Assembly: GCA_003116995.1 (NCBI GenBank)
Contig: BDSL01000004.1
Coordinates: 1,674,001 to 1,738,000 of the forward strand
Direction of reading: 5' to 3'
Source: Yamagishiella unicocca
Lineage: Eukaryota > Chlorophyta > Chlorophyceae > Chlamydomonadales > Volvocaceae
Length of the DNA: 64,000 nucleotides
Both the position numbers and the translations under genes were made by a program. This document shows, piece after piece, positions 1-11,067 of this stretch (position 1 is the first letter of the stretch; every line of letters begins with the position of its first letter). Under the pieces are notes generated by a model. The model was not told where the DNA came from, did no database searches, and was given only the letters and a program-made list of their open reading frames with translations.

Positions 1-1
1 G

Positions 2-3000
2 GCGGCGGTGGTGCTGGACGACCCCGCCGCGGCGTTGACGTCACCGCTGCGCAACGGCAGCGCGCCCACCAACGGCGATCCGTACACTGACTTTATCGTG
101 TCGCGTCACCTGGCGGGCGCGTACGCGAGCACCGGCACGTTGAACGCAACGGCGGCGGCGGCGGCAGCTGCCGCGGCGGGCATAGGGCCCTGGCAGTTCG
201 GCACCTGGGCGGAGGTGGAGCTCGCCGACGGCAGCGGCAACTGGAGCATACCGGAGCTGAAGCCGGGTCTGTCTTGGAACGACGCCTGGCGCTATGTGAT
301 GTCGGTGGGGCCGACAGAGCTGAGCGGGGGCTACCACCACGTCCTGGTGAGTAGGACCGTTGAGTCAAACTAGTCGAACTAGGTGTGAATATTGCCTAAA
401 TTCACACGTGGATTTAGCATTGCTTTTTTGAACCTAGGAATGTCAAACTAGGTATTATTAAATATTTTGTAATGTAATGTAATGTTAAAGCCCTAAATGT
501 AATGTAATATTAAATATTTGTATGTTTATATACTTTACAAAATATGTATTATCGATATAATGCTAGGTTGGCGTCGGGCAGCTTCAGGGTTGCACGCCAC
601 AATCCTAGACCTCCAACCACCAACCCTTGCAACCATCGACGCCTCCAACTGACAACTGACCACACTCGCACACACAACCGAATCGCCGCCCAACACGAGG
701 GCGCAGCCCCCGCCGTCCTACCGAACGCCGCCGCTCACGACCGCCTCGCCTCCCCGTATCCCCGTCCCCCTCTCCGCCCTCCACCCATCCCGCCCATCCT
801 CCCCCTCCCCCTTCCCGCCCACCTTCCGCCCACCACCATCCCGCCCATCCTCCCCCTCCCACTTCCCGCCCACCTTCCGCCCACCACCATCCCGCCCATC
901 CTCCCCCTCCCCCTTCCCGCCCACCTTCCGCCCACCACCATCCCGCCCGCCTCCCGTGTCGCACAGCTGGCGCTGGTGGACCGCGCTGTGAAGGACTCCA
1001 ACAACATCAACCGCGTGCAGTTGGTGCTGATGTTGGTTGAGGGGTGCGCCGTTGCGACCCTGCTCGTGACGTACATGTGGTGGTTGCAGCACCGGGTCAC
1101 CCAGCAGCGGTACCGGGTGTACGGCGTCTTCATGGCGGTGCCGGTGGGCATGATCCGCGCGCTGGCCTCCAGAACCATCACCATCAGCCAGGGCTCCGAC
1201 TCTGAGGTCTGTGTGCGTCACGCGAAGAAGAATAGAAGATATACGGCACCAGTAGATCCGCAGGGCCTTATCCGGATAATTTGGTTGTACCGGTACCTGC
1301 TTGGCGACTCGAAGACCCCCAAGTCGTTACCGCGCGCTTTGCCGCTTTCCGTTGTAGTTGTTGCAACCGTACTCATGCCCGTACCCGAAATCCGTACCCG
1401 TACTCGTACTCGTACTGCAGGAGGACTCCGACGACGACGAGTACCAACAGCAGCAAGTGTCGGCGGCCAAGCAGATGATCGCACGACAGGTACGGCAAGG
1501 AAGCTGTCCGACATCCGTGGTGGTGTGGTGCGTCTGCCTGCCTCCATTGCCACCGACGCCTTTCTCGGCGGTTTCTGTCGTACCCCAGGCCGCGCCTAAC
1601 CACACCGTACGACACCTCAACCCGTCCTTCCCCCGCCCGTTCATCCGTGTTGTGACGTCGCAGCTACGCTCTCCCGCCTTTCTTATCTTGCAAAGCTGCT
1701 TCACAACGAAATCCAACCCCAACCCCAGCCCCAATTACTGCCCACGTGTGCCCTCACCCGTCCACCCTCCCCGCCCAGAACCCTCTTCCCCGCCCCTTCC
1801 CACCGCTCCCCTCCCTCCGTTCCCACCGCTCGGCCCCCGCAGTTCAGCATAGCCAACTCGACAGGTTCGCTCCAGGGTGCCTCCGGTGTTTTGGGCTTCA
1901 TCGCCAACCTGCGCATATTCAACCGCAGCTCCACCGGCGGCGGAAGTCAGATGGGTACCACCAGGCCCACGAGGCCGCGAAAGTGGGTAGCGTGGAAACA
2001 CGTGTTTGTCGTACGAGACGTACAATGCGAAGTGTCGGACAGGCTAGGGTGTGGAAGTGGGTGGTGTGCTGGGGTGCGTTCTGTAGGTGGGTGTGGAGGG
2101 GAGGATGCGGGGGGCAGGAGCAACGGGCGGGGACCGTGTTGAGCCGGGGGTTGTGTGGGACATGGATTTTCTTAAAAGACCCCACGGACATGCCACCACG
2201 TGCCTCCATCCGTCTACGAACTAAGCTCCTGCCGCTTTCACGTTCAAAGTTTCGTACTGTACTCCAGCCAACCCGGTCTTGCTAAGCTAATGGGTTGGCG
2301 TAAGGGTTTCCTTAGGGTGTTTTTAGGGTTTGGGGTTGGTACAAGATTGGTGTTAGGTTGGGGCCTCGGGACTCACCAGGGGCGACGGTGCCCAACGCAC
2401 CCAGTCCTCTGGGCTGAGATTCCGCCTCCGTTTCCGTTTTGTTACCGCCTTTATGGCTGGCACTCGGTCCGCACCACGCAGTGGTGTACGGTTAGGGCCC
2501 TCCTGGATCTCAATGGATCCCACGCGTCGTAGCTTCCGGCCAGTTGCCCATTGCAGCCACACCCTCCCTCCCTCCCGCCCGCCCGCGCCCTCCACCCGCC
2601 GGCTCCTCCAGGCACGCCCGCCGCCGCATGATCCTCAACAGCCGAGACTCGCTGAAGCTGCTCATCCCCTTCGTCGTGTGGGGTGTCACCATCTGCATCA
2701 TCTACGCAACAGGTTCGTGGAGGTGTAGGAACGCGCGGTCGTTACACGAGGCGAAGCGACGGATAGTACGGATTGGGGGCGCGTACTGGAGGGGTGGCGG
2801 GGCGTGAGGGGAGGAGCCAGCGCAAGCACAGGCAGCGAACAGAGCTGGGGCAGGGTGGTCGCGCGCAGTCGTGCGGCGCGCGTGTGTCTGCAGCGTCCTC
2901 AGCGTCCCCAGGTTGGCGGCGCGGACGAGTGGTTTGTTGAGGGCACCCACTCGCATTTTTGGGCATGTGTATTTGAGTAGGACTTACACCCACCACCACC

Positions 3001-6000
3001 ATCTAAAATACAGCCGTGTGGGAACCTCCGTAACCACAACCGAACGAACTCCCAACTCCCAACTGCCAACAGGCTACTACTACCTGCACCAGGTCCAGGC
3101 TCCTGTCAACCTGCTGTCGGTGATCGATTCGTCGCTGGTTTCGGTGCATCGCCTGATGCTGTACACCCTGATGGCCTGCTCAGAGGTCGCGGCGCCTGCG
3201 AGAGAGGTGCTGCGGATGCTGCTGGCGACCGAGCTGAACGAATTCAAGGTACGACATATTCGGCATTCGTACTGTACTGTACCGCTGCAGAAGGCGAGCC
3301 GGCCCAAATGAAACCTTCCGCCCGCCTGTATGGTGCTGCATCGCGTGGCGTTGCGTCGTGCGGTGTCGTACGAACCCCGTGTCGTAAAAGTCCCAGCTAG
3401 CCCACGTGTTGCATTTCGCTGAGCCCCTTAACTAATTCGACGACTTAGCTGTGCTTGCGACTTAGCTGTGCTTGCGGCAGGCGTCGCCCGGCCGGTGACC
3501 CAGCCCCGCTGCCCCAAGTTTCTGTACCCGATTCCGAACCCAGCTCGAAACCGCCCCACCCCCACCCCCCGCAGTTGCAATGGGACATTATGCTGTACGG
3601 CGCAAACAGCACAACGTCCGGCCAGGATCGGCGCTTCGGCCGGATCAAGGAGGGGGTCTCGTTCCTAGTGGTGAGGGAGTTGGGTGGGGAGCAGGCGGGC
3701 GGCCAGGCGGGTGAAGTGGACGGCCCATGACAATGCAGCGGGGGGTCCTAGCGGGGGGTATCGCTGGCGGGGCTCGTGCCAATGAGCAACGCCCCTCCCC
3801 CAACCAAGTAGAGTTACCGGTTCTTTTATTGTAACCCCCCCAACCCGCGTCCCTGCCCCCCTGCCCCGCGATTCGTTAGTTTTCTTTTTCTCTAAACGGC
3901 CGCCGTCGGGCCGCCTCCACAGGCTTCTCGGTAGCCAATCCAAGTGCTCCAGCCTGCCATGCTTCCGAAGACTTTGTGCCAACTAAACCCTAACATATAT
4001 CATCGTGTAACCGGGCCATAAGATGCCCCCCCCCCCCGCGCGATCCCCATCCACTTACTCCCCCACCCCGACCCCCCATCCAGGCCGATATGGCCAACGT
4101 CCTCTTCCGCCAGGGCTCCTGCCGCATGTACGACCAGGCCGGCTCCTGCCCTGCCGCTGCAGACCCCTTCTACGCGGTGAGGCGGAAGAGGGGAGGGTCG
4201 GGAGGGCCGGGCCTCCGCAGCCGCATGTCCGTACGGTCGTACAACCTCACGCACGTGCCAGTCCGCTCTGCCCTGCCTTCCCGCTGTCCCGTACGCGGTG
4301 TCGCCCTAGCCACGTCAGCAGCAGCAGGGCTGTAGCTGCTGCCGTCATATCAGGGCTGTAGCTGCTGCCGTCGAATCAGGGCTGCAGCTGCAGCCGTCAC
4401 TGCCGCGCGCTCCCGACGCGCTGGAACGGGCAGGGAAGTGGACCCGTCCTAACAGAGCCGTACGGCGTGTTCATTTGCCGCCCAACCGCCAATGACTGTG
4501 TGTGCACGTCCCCTTGCCGCCACGCCGTGCCCGTACGCGCGTCGTTGCACGACAGGCCACGGGGCACGGTCTGTCGTACATGGTGGACCGGTTGGTTGAG
4601 GACATTGAGGGTCTCCTGGCGGAGCCCCTGGAGCAGGCCAACATCAACAGCACGAGGCTGGCGTACATCATGACCGTTGGAGAGGTGGGCGAGGGTCGCC
4701 TACTTGGGATGGGGGAAGGGAAAGCAGGGAGTGCACAAAGGTGATGAGTGTGGTAGTTTCAGCACCTGCGGTAGGTGGACACATGCTGGTAGCATGCTAC
4801 CATGGAGGAAGGGGTCCAGTGGTCCTGAGATGTGCGCTGCCATGGAGGAAGGGGCCCTGAGATGTGCGCTGCCATGGAGGAAGGGGTCCTGAGATGTGCG
4901 CCACGGCAGGCTGGTGAGGTGGAGGAGGAAGCGTGAGAGGCCACGTTTTTGCTCCAGGGGCAGGGCCGGGGAAACAGCAGTCGTGTGTGCACTCGTACAT
5001 CGCTTGTGTATGCGTGCCGCTCACTCTCCGCCATCACGCCCCCTATCTGACGTTGGGACTATCCTACCCCCCCCTTCCCGACCCCCCCTTTTCCTTGCAC
5101 CCCCCCCTCCCTCCCCTCGCCCCCCTCCCTCCCCTCGCCCCCCCTTCCCTCGCCCCTGCCCCCCTCCCTCTCCCCCCCTCCCTCCCTGGACCCCCAGGGG
5201 CCCCTGCAAGCCGCCTTCGAGGTCGTCCACGACCGCACACTCACGATTGTGGACGACTACTACAAGGTACGGCATCAGGAGTACGGCGATCCTTACGTCA
5301 GGTTGCCGAGTCGCCCGCGCGCGCTCATCCGAAGCCCCCGAATCGGAATCCAAGTCAAGGTCCAACGAAGTCCATAAGGACCCAAATCAGATCAAGATCC
5401 AAAGTGAGATCCGAATATTCCAGATCCTTGATCTCTCCCTCTTCCCGTGCCTCCCTGCTCCTAGGTGGTGGACCAGCTCCATATCGCGGCGATGGTGCTG
5501 AGCTGGGTGCTGGTGGTGAGCTTCGTGTTCCTCATGCTGCGGCCCTTCCTGCGGCGGAATCGCGGCGAGACGAACCGCATCGCAAAGATGCTTTCACAGC
5601 TGCCTGCTGACGTGGACATCGAGGGTCTGGTCTTCCGGCTGCTGCTCGGCGCGCCGGCGATGCGCAGGTGCGGTACGGCGGCTGGAGCAAGGCGGGGATG
5701 CGGGCTGCGGGGGGGGGGAGACAAAGGATTGATGGCTCCAGGAGGGCTGACGGGTCCAGGGAGGCTTAGCGGTCAAGGGAGGGTTCGAGGAAGACCCGTG
5801 GATGCCCGGGTCCAGGGAGGGTTGGCGGGTCCAGGAGGGTTTGGTGGTCCCGAGAGGGTTGGCGGGTCCAGGGAGGGTTTGGGGTCCAGGGAGGGGTGAG
5901 GAGTCTAGAAGGAGTGACGTGTCCAGGAAGGTTGGAGGGTCCAGAGCGGGTTGAGAAGGGTCCAGGGAGGGGTGGCGGGTCTAAAAGGATTGACGGGTCC

Positions 6001-6799
6001 AGGAGGGTTGGCGGGTCCAGGGAGGGTTGGCGGGCTGGATATGCACCGCGAACCCCAAGGACCGGAGAGGCAGCTCCTGAGTGGGCGCGGGCGCAGGCGC
6101 GGGTATGATTCAAACCTGCAAGCGGATGCATGAGCAGCAGTGGGGTCGGATGTAGATTGCCCCGTACGACACCCATACGGCAGGACCCTTCCGGCCGCCA
6201 GTTTTCCCGTTGCTCCCATCCCCTGCCCCGCACCCGCACACCCAGCCGCCGCCCCGCCCTCCCCCCCACCCCCCGCTCCCCGGCCCCCGCCCCGCCCTCT
6301 ACCCCCCCCCCCACATCCACGCAGACGCAACCGGCGCGCAAGCGTCTCTTCCCTCATCGCAGACGACCCGGTATTCGCGGCCAAGATAGCCCAGGCGGAG
6401 GCCCAGGCCGAGTTGATGTCGAATGGCGCCTTGCCTTCGCCCTTCTCTCCGCTCTCATCCAGGGGTCCAGGAGACAACCTCGACACGGCCGTGATCGAGG
6501 CCTTTGGCAACCTGCCACACAACAGGCGAAGCGGCGCCGTGAGCCTCACAGGCTCTGGGGCGTTTTCGCCGATGAAGTACGGCGTTGACGGCGGCGCCGG
6601 CGGCCGGACCGCCAGCGGAATCTCGGGTGGCAGCGGCGGTGGCGGGAGCTCCATTCCCGTTGGGAGCCCGATGGTGGCGGGCAAGGGCTTCATCACGCCG
6701 CCGTCGCCGATCTCCATCATGTTGACCAAGAGGGGTGGCTCGGCTTCCGAGCGGGTCGAGTTTGGGAGTAAGGGCAAGATCAAGGGGGCGTGGGTGTGA
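2..6799 (+). CDS. Multi-pass membrane protein, TmcB/TmcC-like, C-terminal part (5' end outside window)
   Basis: Partial gene. Exons: 2-346, 967-1206, 1421-1489, 1843-1982, 2612-2712, 3073-3248, 3575-3670, 4084-4176, 4556-4684, 5198-5266, 5465-5667, 6325-6799; phases close throughout and give 711 residues to a TGA at 6797-6799. Visible are three strong hydrophobic segments: VQLVLMLVEGCAVATLLVTY (exon 2), LLIPFVVWGVTICIIYATG (exon 5) and IAAMVLSWVLVVSFVFLMLR (exon 11). An acidic EDSDDDEY patch follows a segment RVYGVFMAVPVGMIRALASR, and near the end is NRIAKMLSQLPADVDIEGLV. This arrangement (membrane segment, 'VFxAVP..RALASR' stretch, acidic linker, late TM helix, 'PxDVDIEGL') resembles the C-terminal half of the large PAS-containing Tmc-like proteins that are expanded in volvocine algae. 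That assignment is from memory and is an inference. The tail after the last TM is Gly/Ser-rich and probably cytoplasmic. The gene itself is well supported; the family name is not certain. Confidence 0.6.
372..560. repeat. AT-rich island in intron 1 of the first gene
   Basis: The intron between 346 and 967 contains about 190 bp of strongly AT-rich DNA with repeated TAATG units and ATTAAATATT motifs in both orientations. This contrasts sharply with the GC-rich surroundings. A second AT-rich island lies at 11713-11816. It may be an insertion of organelle-derived or transposon DNA; only the composition is certain. Confidence 0.6.
787..939. repeat. 51-bp minisatellite, 3 copies
   Basis: Three nearly identical 51-bp units, starting at 787, 838 and 889, lie in the C-rich 3' half of intron 1, just upstream of the acceptor of the exon at 967. 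Only one base differs in the middle copy. The tract keeps reading frames open on both strands, but they have no coding character. Confidence 0.85.
3803..3836 (+). mobile_element. Dispersed intronic repeat B, copy 1
   Basis: The core TTACCGGTTCTTTTATTGTA followed by a run of C recurs in three introns of three unrelated genes: here, at 18966-18990, and inverted at 52889-52914. Copies 1 and 3 match over about 27 bp. The flanking sequence is unrelated, so this is a dispersed repeat rather than a gene duplication. Confidence 0.6.
4795..4905. repeat. Short minisatellite in an intron
   Basis: Three imperfect copies of a 30-40 bp unit containing CCATGGAGGAAGGGG and CTGAGATGTGCG lie in the intron between the exons ending at 4684 and starting at 5198. 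Confidence 0.75.
5057..5197 (+). repeat. Long C/T-rich tract before the 5198 acceptor
   Basis: About 140 nt, almost entirely C and T, end directly at the AG acceptor of the 69-nt exon at 5198. It probably acts as an extended polypyrimidine tract. It is a smaller version of the 886-nt tract at 53466-54351. Confidence 0.7.
5730..6030. repeat. ~20-bp minisatellite in intron 11
   Basis: Roughly fifteen diverged copies of a unit like GGGTCCAGGGAGGGTTGGCG fill most of the first half of the intron between 5667 and 6325. A fragment of dispersed element A is embedded at 5783-5806. Confidence 0.8.
5783..5806 (+). mobile_element. Dispersed element A, 5' fragment
   Basis: The stretch TTCGAGGAAGACCCGTGGAT followed by GCCC matches the left end of the fuller copies at 10712-10783 and 19240-19306. 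The rest of the element is absent, and the surrounding DNA is the 20-bp minisatellite. Confidence 0.6.
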
Positions 6800-9565
6800 A
6801 GGCGCAGCATCAAGTGGGAGGGGGGGGGCATGGGTGTACAGGAGGGAGGGAGGGAGGGAGGGAGGGAGTGAAGGACGGCGTGTTGCGGTGTTGGGGTGGC
6901 GGTGAAGGGACCCTCCCTCTCTTCCCCGCCCCCATACGTCCTGGCTGTCTGCCTGTCGAGAGCAGCGAGGAAGCTCCTGAACCCGGGCTAAACCGGCTGC
7001 GGCCAATCAAGAACCCTACTCAGCAAACCACGGCACCAGGCAGTGCAATAAAACAAAAGGTAACTGCCGGCGGCGCGGAGTGCCGATACACGCCGCCGGC
7101 CGGCGCCTGCTTGTGGTGGCCTCCAACGTTTATCAGCCCCCAACGTTTATCAGTATCTGTACTAGTGACCGGAACCCCCCCGGGCATGCTGGTCATGTGG
7201 CGGGTGCCGGTGCCGCTACGATGCAGTTGATAGTTATTCGTTACGGTTGGAGCGTCGAGTGGCAGAGGGGTCCGCCGCTGGCGGCGGCGGCGGCGAGGGA
7301 GCGGGGGTGTGGGCCTTGCTAGTAGCATATCGCCCCGACCCACCATCCCGCTCGTCGGGTGCTCGTCAGCCTAGATCTACCGTATGAGCGACTGCCCAAG
7401 AGTGCTTATGTCCCTGTGAGGTCCTATATTCTCGTAAGAACCCCAAATCTGGCTAGCTGCAATCCGGGGGGATACTGTGGATGTGGATGAAGCCCCAGTC
7501 GTCGGCCGGCCGCCGTGCAGGCAGTAGCGGCCGGTTCTAGCGGTGCACGGCCCCAAACATCACAATGGCCACTGCCGTCGTACTGCCGTACCATGTCTGA
7601 GCCGCCGTGCGGCCCCTCCCCCATGCGCGCGCGCCAGTCGCTGGCTGCAGTTGTTCTGGGCCGTGGGGCCGCGGGCGGCGGGCTGGCCGTCCCTTCGGGC
7701 CGGCAGTTGCTTCGTTGAAAGGCGTTGTTGCTCCGGCAGGTGATCAGTTGGTCCGTTAATTACGTTAAATGGTCAGTTAATTGCGTGGGACGGCACACGG
7801 CGTAATGGATTGCTAAAGTTGGGATGCACGGTCGCGGGCGCTGAGTCCGCCGTCACGAGTCCGCCGTCACAAGCCCGCCTTGAGGGCCCGGACGTCGTTT
7901 GACGGGTTGTCTCGCGTGGTTGGCAGGTGGTGTTTTGGGAGGCTCGGAGGAGCATGCCGTCGGTATGGCGACGTTTGAGGTCGCCAGAGGAGCTTAGTTC
8001 TGCGCGTAAGGGAGAGAAGAAGGGTTTCACCCCAGAGAGGGTTTCTCGCGCTGCCAGAGCGTTGCAGCCACGCTCGAGGCGGCCTGCGTGGGAGCCGCGG
8101 TCCGCTGCGTGTTGGACAGGGGCTGCTGCTTGTGCATGGCCCTATCTGCGACGGGTCTCATCAAATGCTTCCGCGCCACGTGCTTTACGCGGATCGGCGC
8201 CGCCGCCAGATCGCTTGTGTTCGCCGTCCCGACAGCGCAGTCGGTTGGGTCGGTGATACCATAGTTGTCCTTTTTCGTTGCGCTCCCGCATGCCGGGCCC
8301 GACACATTCACCTTTTCTGATAACACACACACAGCGGTGCGTTCGTCGTTTGTCGTACATGACGCGGTGCGGTCGGCGCGGCGTGCGGCGGCGGAAAGTC
8401 ACGATTGCTGGCCCGCCCGGGCCGGACTCCACGGTGCTGGTTGGGTGACGCTCGCGGCCGGCCTGGGTCCCGAAGAGCGGCTGCTCTTGGCGCGCGATCT
8501 CCGCGTGTAGGGTGTGTGGTGTGGTGATTAGTAATTGCTTACTGCAGAAGCCCGGGTATGCTCGATGAGCGCCACGCATTTTGCGAATGGCTGCTTCGTG
8601 TGTGTTCCCCGCGCTGTACGAGGAGTCATGTTGTGCGGTTGTTTGGATTGCGCCTGCGCAACCACCAGCCGCCAGTCGTGGTGGCGTACAAGCAGGGGAT
8701 AGGACCGGAGGGATGGGTGAGGGCCACTGCCCGCCCGAGGCCCGATCCCGGGTTGCCGCCAGCTGCGGTGACGGTGATGGTTCATTCGGACGCTTGGCGC
8801 CCAAAGGCGCGTCCTTTCACTGGACCACAATAATTGGGCTACGGACTCAGGCCAGCGAGTTCGAGTGGGGGAGTGGGGCCGTTCGGGTTTCGGTAGGATT
8901 CGCATACCGACCTTATCGACGCCTCTGCATTGAGTGCCCCAAGTCGCCCAGTCACTTATAGCCTCCAGGGAGCAGGCGCGCGCACAGCTCCATCGAGCTC
9001 CGTGCCGCATTCACTTTGGTATTTGGGGAGGGAACGCCGTGGGAAAGTGTGGAGGCGGAGCAGGGTGGAATGGTTGACCAACAGTTGCACGGTGACCGCC
9101 GCAGCCGGCGGAAAGATCTGGGACATTGTTGGGTGCAATGTGCGCTCTGGTGCGGTGGCTACCCAAATCCTTACGACCGAATGCAGCTAATTTGACGGCG
9201 GTGCGCGGCTGCCCGCGGGCACTGGCTTAGGACGTCGTGTCGGCATGGTGTGGTGGTGGGTGGGTACTCGCCCCGATGAACCGATGCGCGTGTGGTCGTA
9301 TATTGTCGTACACCTACTCGCGAAACCCTGGGTGGCCATGGGTGCAAATCGGAGGGCGGGTCGAGGCGGAGTGGATAGCCCAGAACCGGACCGGGCAAGT
9401 GGCTTTTTAGTATGGCTTGGGCGATGGCTGCAGGAAAGGGAGAGAGCCGTACGGTGCGATGCCGTACATATGGTAGGCGTGTCAGTAGGTGTCTATGTGT
9501 GTGGCCCCGCGTGTGTGTGCGTGTGCGCGCGTGTGGTGTGGTGTGTGTGGTGGTGACATGTCTAG
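6800..9565. other. Gene-poor interval and 3' flank of the first gene
   Basis: About 2.8 kb without a recognisable exon. Open frames here, such as those at 7927-8256 and 8142-8804, lack conserved motifs, and their codon use does not resemble the neighbouring exons. A GGGA simple repeat lies near 6843-6868. I saw no canonical TGTAA polyadenylation signal soon after the 6799 stop. Confidence 0.5.
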
Positions 9566-9712
9566 CCGGGCCTGACGCTGGCCGGGGGCGCCTACCCGGC
9601 CGCAGACGGGAAGGCCGCCGAAGCACTCCAACCCAACCTGGTGTGGGTGGGGGGTCGTGAGGGGCCGCTGTCCCTTCTGTTCAACGCGGACCTCCAGGAA
9701 ACTCGGGCTACC
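9566..9712 (+). pseudogene. Isolated coding-like exon, possibly a gene remnant
   Basis: One frame across this stretch reads cleanly with typical algal codon use, and includes GLTLAGGAYPAADGKAAE and REGPLSLLFNADLQETRAT. It starts after a possible acceptor (TCTAG) and ends at a GTACGT donor. No neighbouring exon with matching phase and similar quality was found on either side within 1.5 kb. I do not recognise the family. It could be a relic of a lost gene, a terminal exon of an unseen gene, or chance. Confidence 0.25.
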
Positions 9713-10711
9713 GGGTACGTAGGCAGTTTTCGTCCCGAACGTGTGCGTGTGTGTGGCCGCGTGCGGGTCGCCCTGAGAAAGATTTTATGACACTTTGACA
9801 GCACCTTGCGGCAGCCCACACTACATGCGGCAGTCCACACTTACTAAACTAACTGCACAACATGAGCCCGTAATCGTGCATCTTCGCGGGCTTGATTCAT
9901 TGTAGCACGCGTCTGTGCCCCGCCCAGCGGGATAAGCACGCTGCTACAAGCATATGTGAGATCTGATGTTCATTAAATATTTGCTACACGTGCCCGGCGG
10001 ATGAGGTGCCGGCGCTCGCGCTGGAGGGTGACTGGGTGCGACTTCTGGTCCCCCCCCCACACCACCACACGAGAACCTGGCTGTGCCCACCCCCTGGAGT
10101 CATGGGTTTTGCGTTTTGCAAGCTTGGCAGGTGGTATGTCTGTTTTGAAGTGGCAGGACGGGGACACGCGGTGGGGTCGTGACGGAGGTGATGTCCTTCC
10201 ATGGTTGTGTATTGATGGCGCGCTGGGATTGTTGCAGGGGGGAAGAAAAAAAAACCGTTCCAGGCCCGTGACATTCCGCTGCAGCTCCGGTGTCGGGCTG
10301 GGGCAGTTGCCCACCCGTAGCCAGGGTGGTTCCGGCAGTACGGCACTCGGCGCCAGCCAGTCGCCGCTCGGCAGGGTGCGTGGGCACCTATCGGTCTGTA
10401 GGGCTGGGTAAGCCTCGCAATGCTGACTCGCTGGCGCCCCATGACGCACGACTTGATGATTAGGAACGCTGCGGCATGTTGCCTCCGTGTAACGGCAACG
10501 ATTTGTCTTGCCCCATGGCGGCGTAGTCAGTGCTCGGAGCACTCAGTGCTCGGCGCCATCAGTGCTCGGAGCGGCCGAAGTGGACTCGGGAAGTGTTAAG
10601 CAGCGGGGCCTGCTGCCCCCGACATCCAGATATACAGGAACAGGACACATCATGGGCATTGCCGCCAGCACCTCCCCCGCGCCGTGCTCATTGTGCAGGC
10701 ACGCAGAGCGC
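9713..10711. other. Intergenic, no gene seen
   Basis: About 1 kb with no exon-like frame that can be supported. A short motif related to CAGTGCTCGG(A/C)GC occurs three times at about 10529-10571. This is the 3' flank of PEX2, which is transcribed toward it from the right. Confidence 0.4.
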
Positions 10712-10783
10712 GGGTTTCGAGGAAGACCCGTGGATGCCAGAAAAAAACGTTTAGAACAGACGTTTTGAGATGCATGCTGGAGA
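10712..10783 (+). mobile_element. Dispersed element A, full copy with target-site duplication
   Basis: A 72-bp insertion with left end TTCGAGGAAGACCCGTGGAT, a central A-run, GTTTAGAACAGACGTTTTGA, and right end ATGCATGCTGGAGA. It is bounded exactly by an 11-bp direct repeat, ACGCAGAGCGC, at 10701-10711 and 10784-10794. The direct repeat indicates a real insertion event. There are no terminal inverted repeats and no coding capacity. Confidence 0.75.
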
Positions 10784-10837
10784 ACGCAGAGCGCAGGCGT
10801 GGCTCAAAACAGACACCTCAACTGAACACACAAACAC

Positions 10838-10840
10838 TCA

Positions 10841-10881
<41 letters not shown>
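10838..10881. repeat. (CA)n microsatellite
   Basis: An almost perfect dinucleotide run of about 20 CA units lies 57 bp after the element A copy, in the 3' flank of PEX2. Confidence 0.95.
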
Positions 10882-10885
<4 letters not shown>

Positions 10886-11067
10886 ACAGCGTGCATGCAT
10901 CCCCATCCTCCATCCGCAATCCGCCTCTCGTCGCCCCTCCAGCTGCCCACCAGCCCGCCACCCAGCTCGAGCCCCAGAGGGGCCCCGTGGCAGGGTACGC
11001 TGAGGCGCCGAGTTGATCAGCAGCTGCCTGGTAGTTGGTTGATAGGACTGCAGCAGCCGGCACCCCT

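Noticed and set aside
544..1599. A single 351-codon gene
   Set aside because: The frame runs through the minisatellite and past good splice sites; only 967-1206 within it is an exon, encoding a transmembrane segment.
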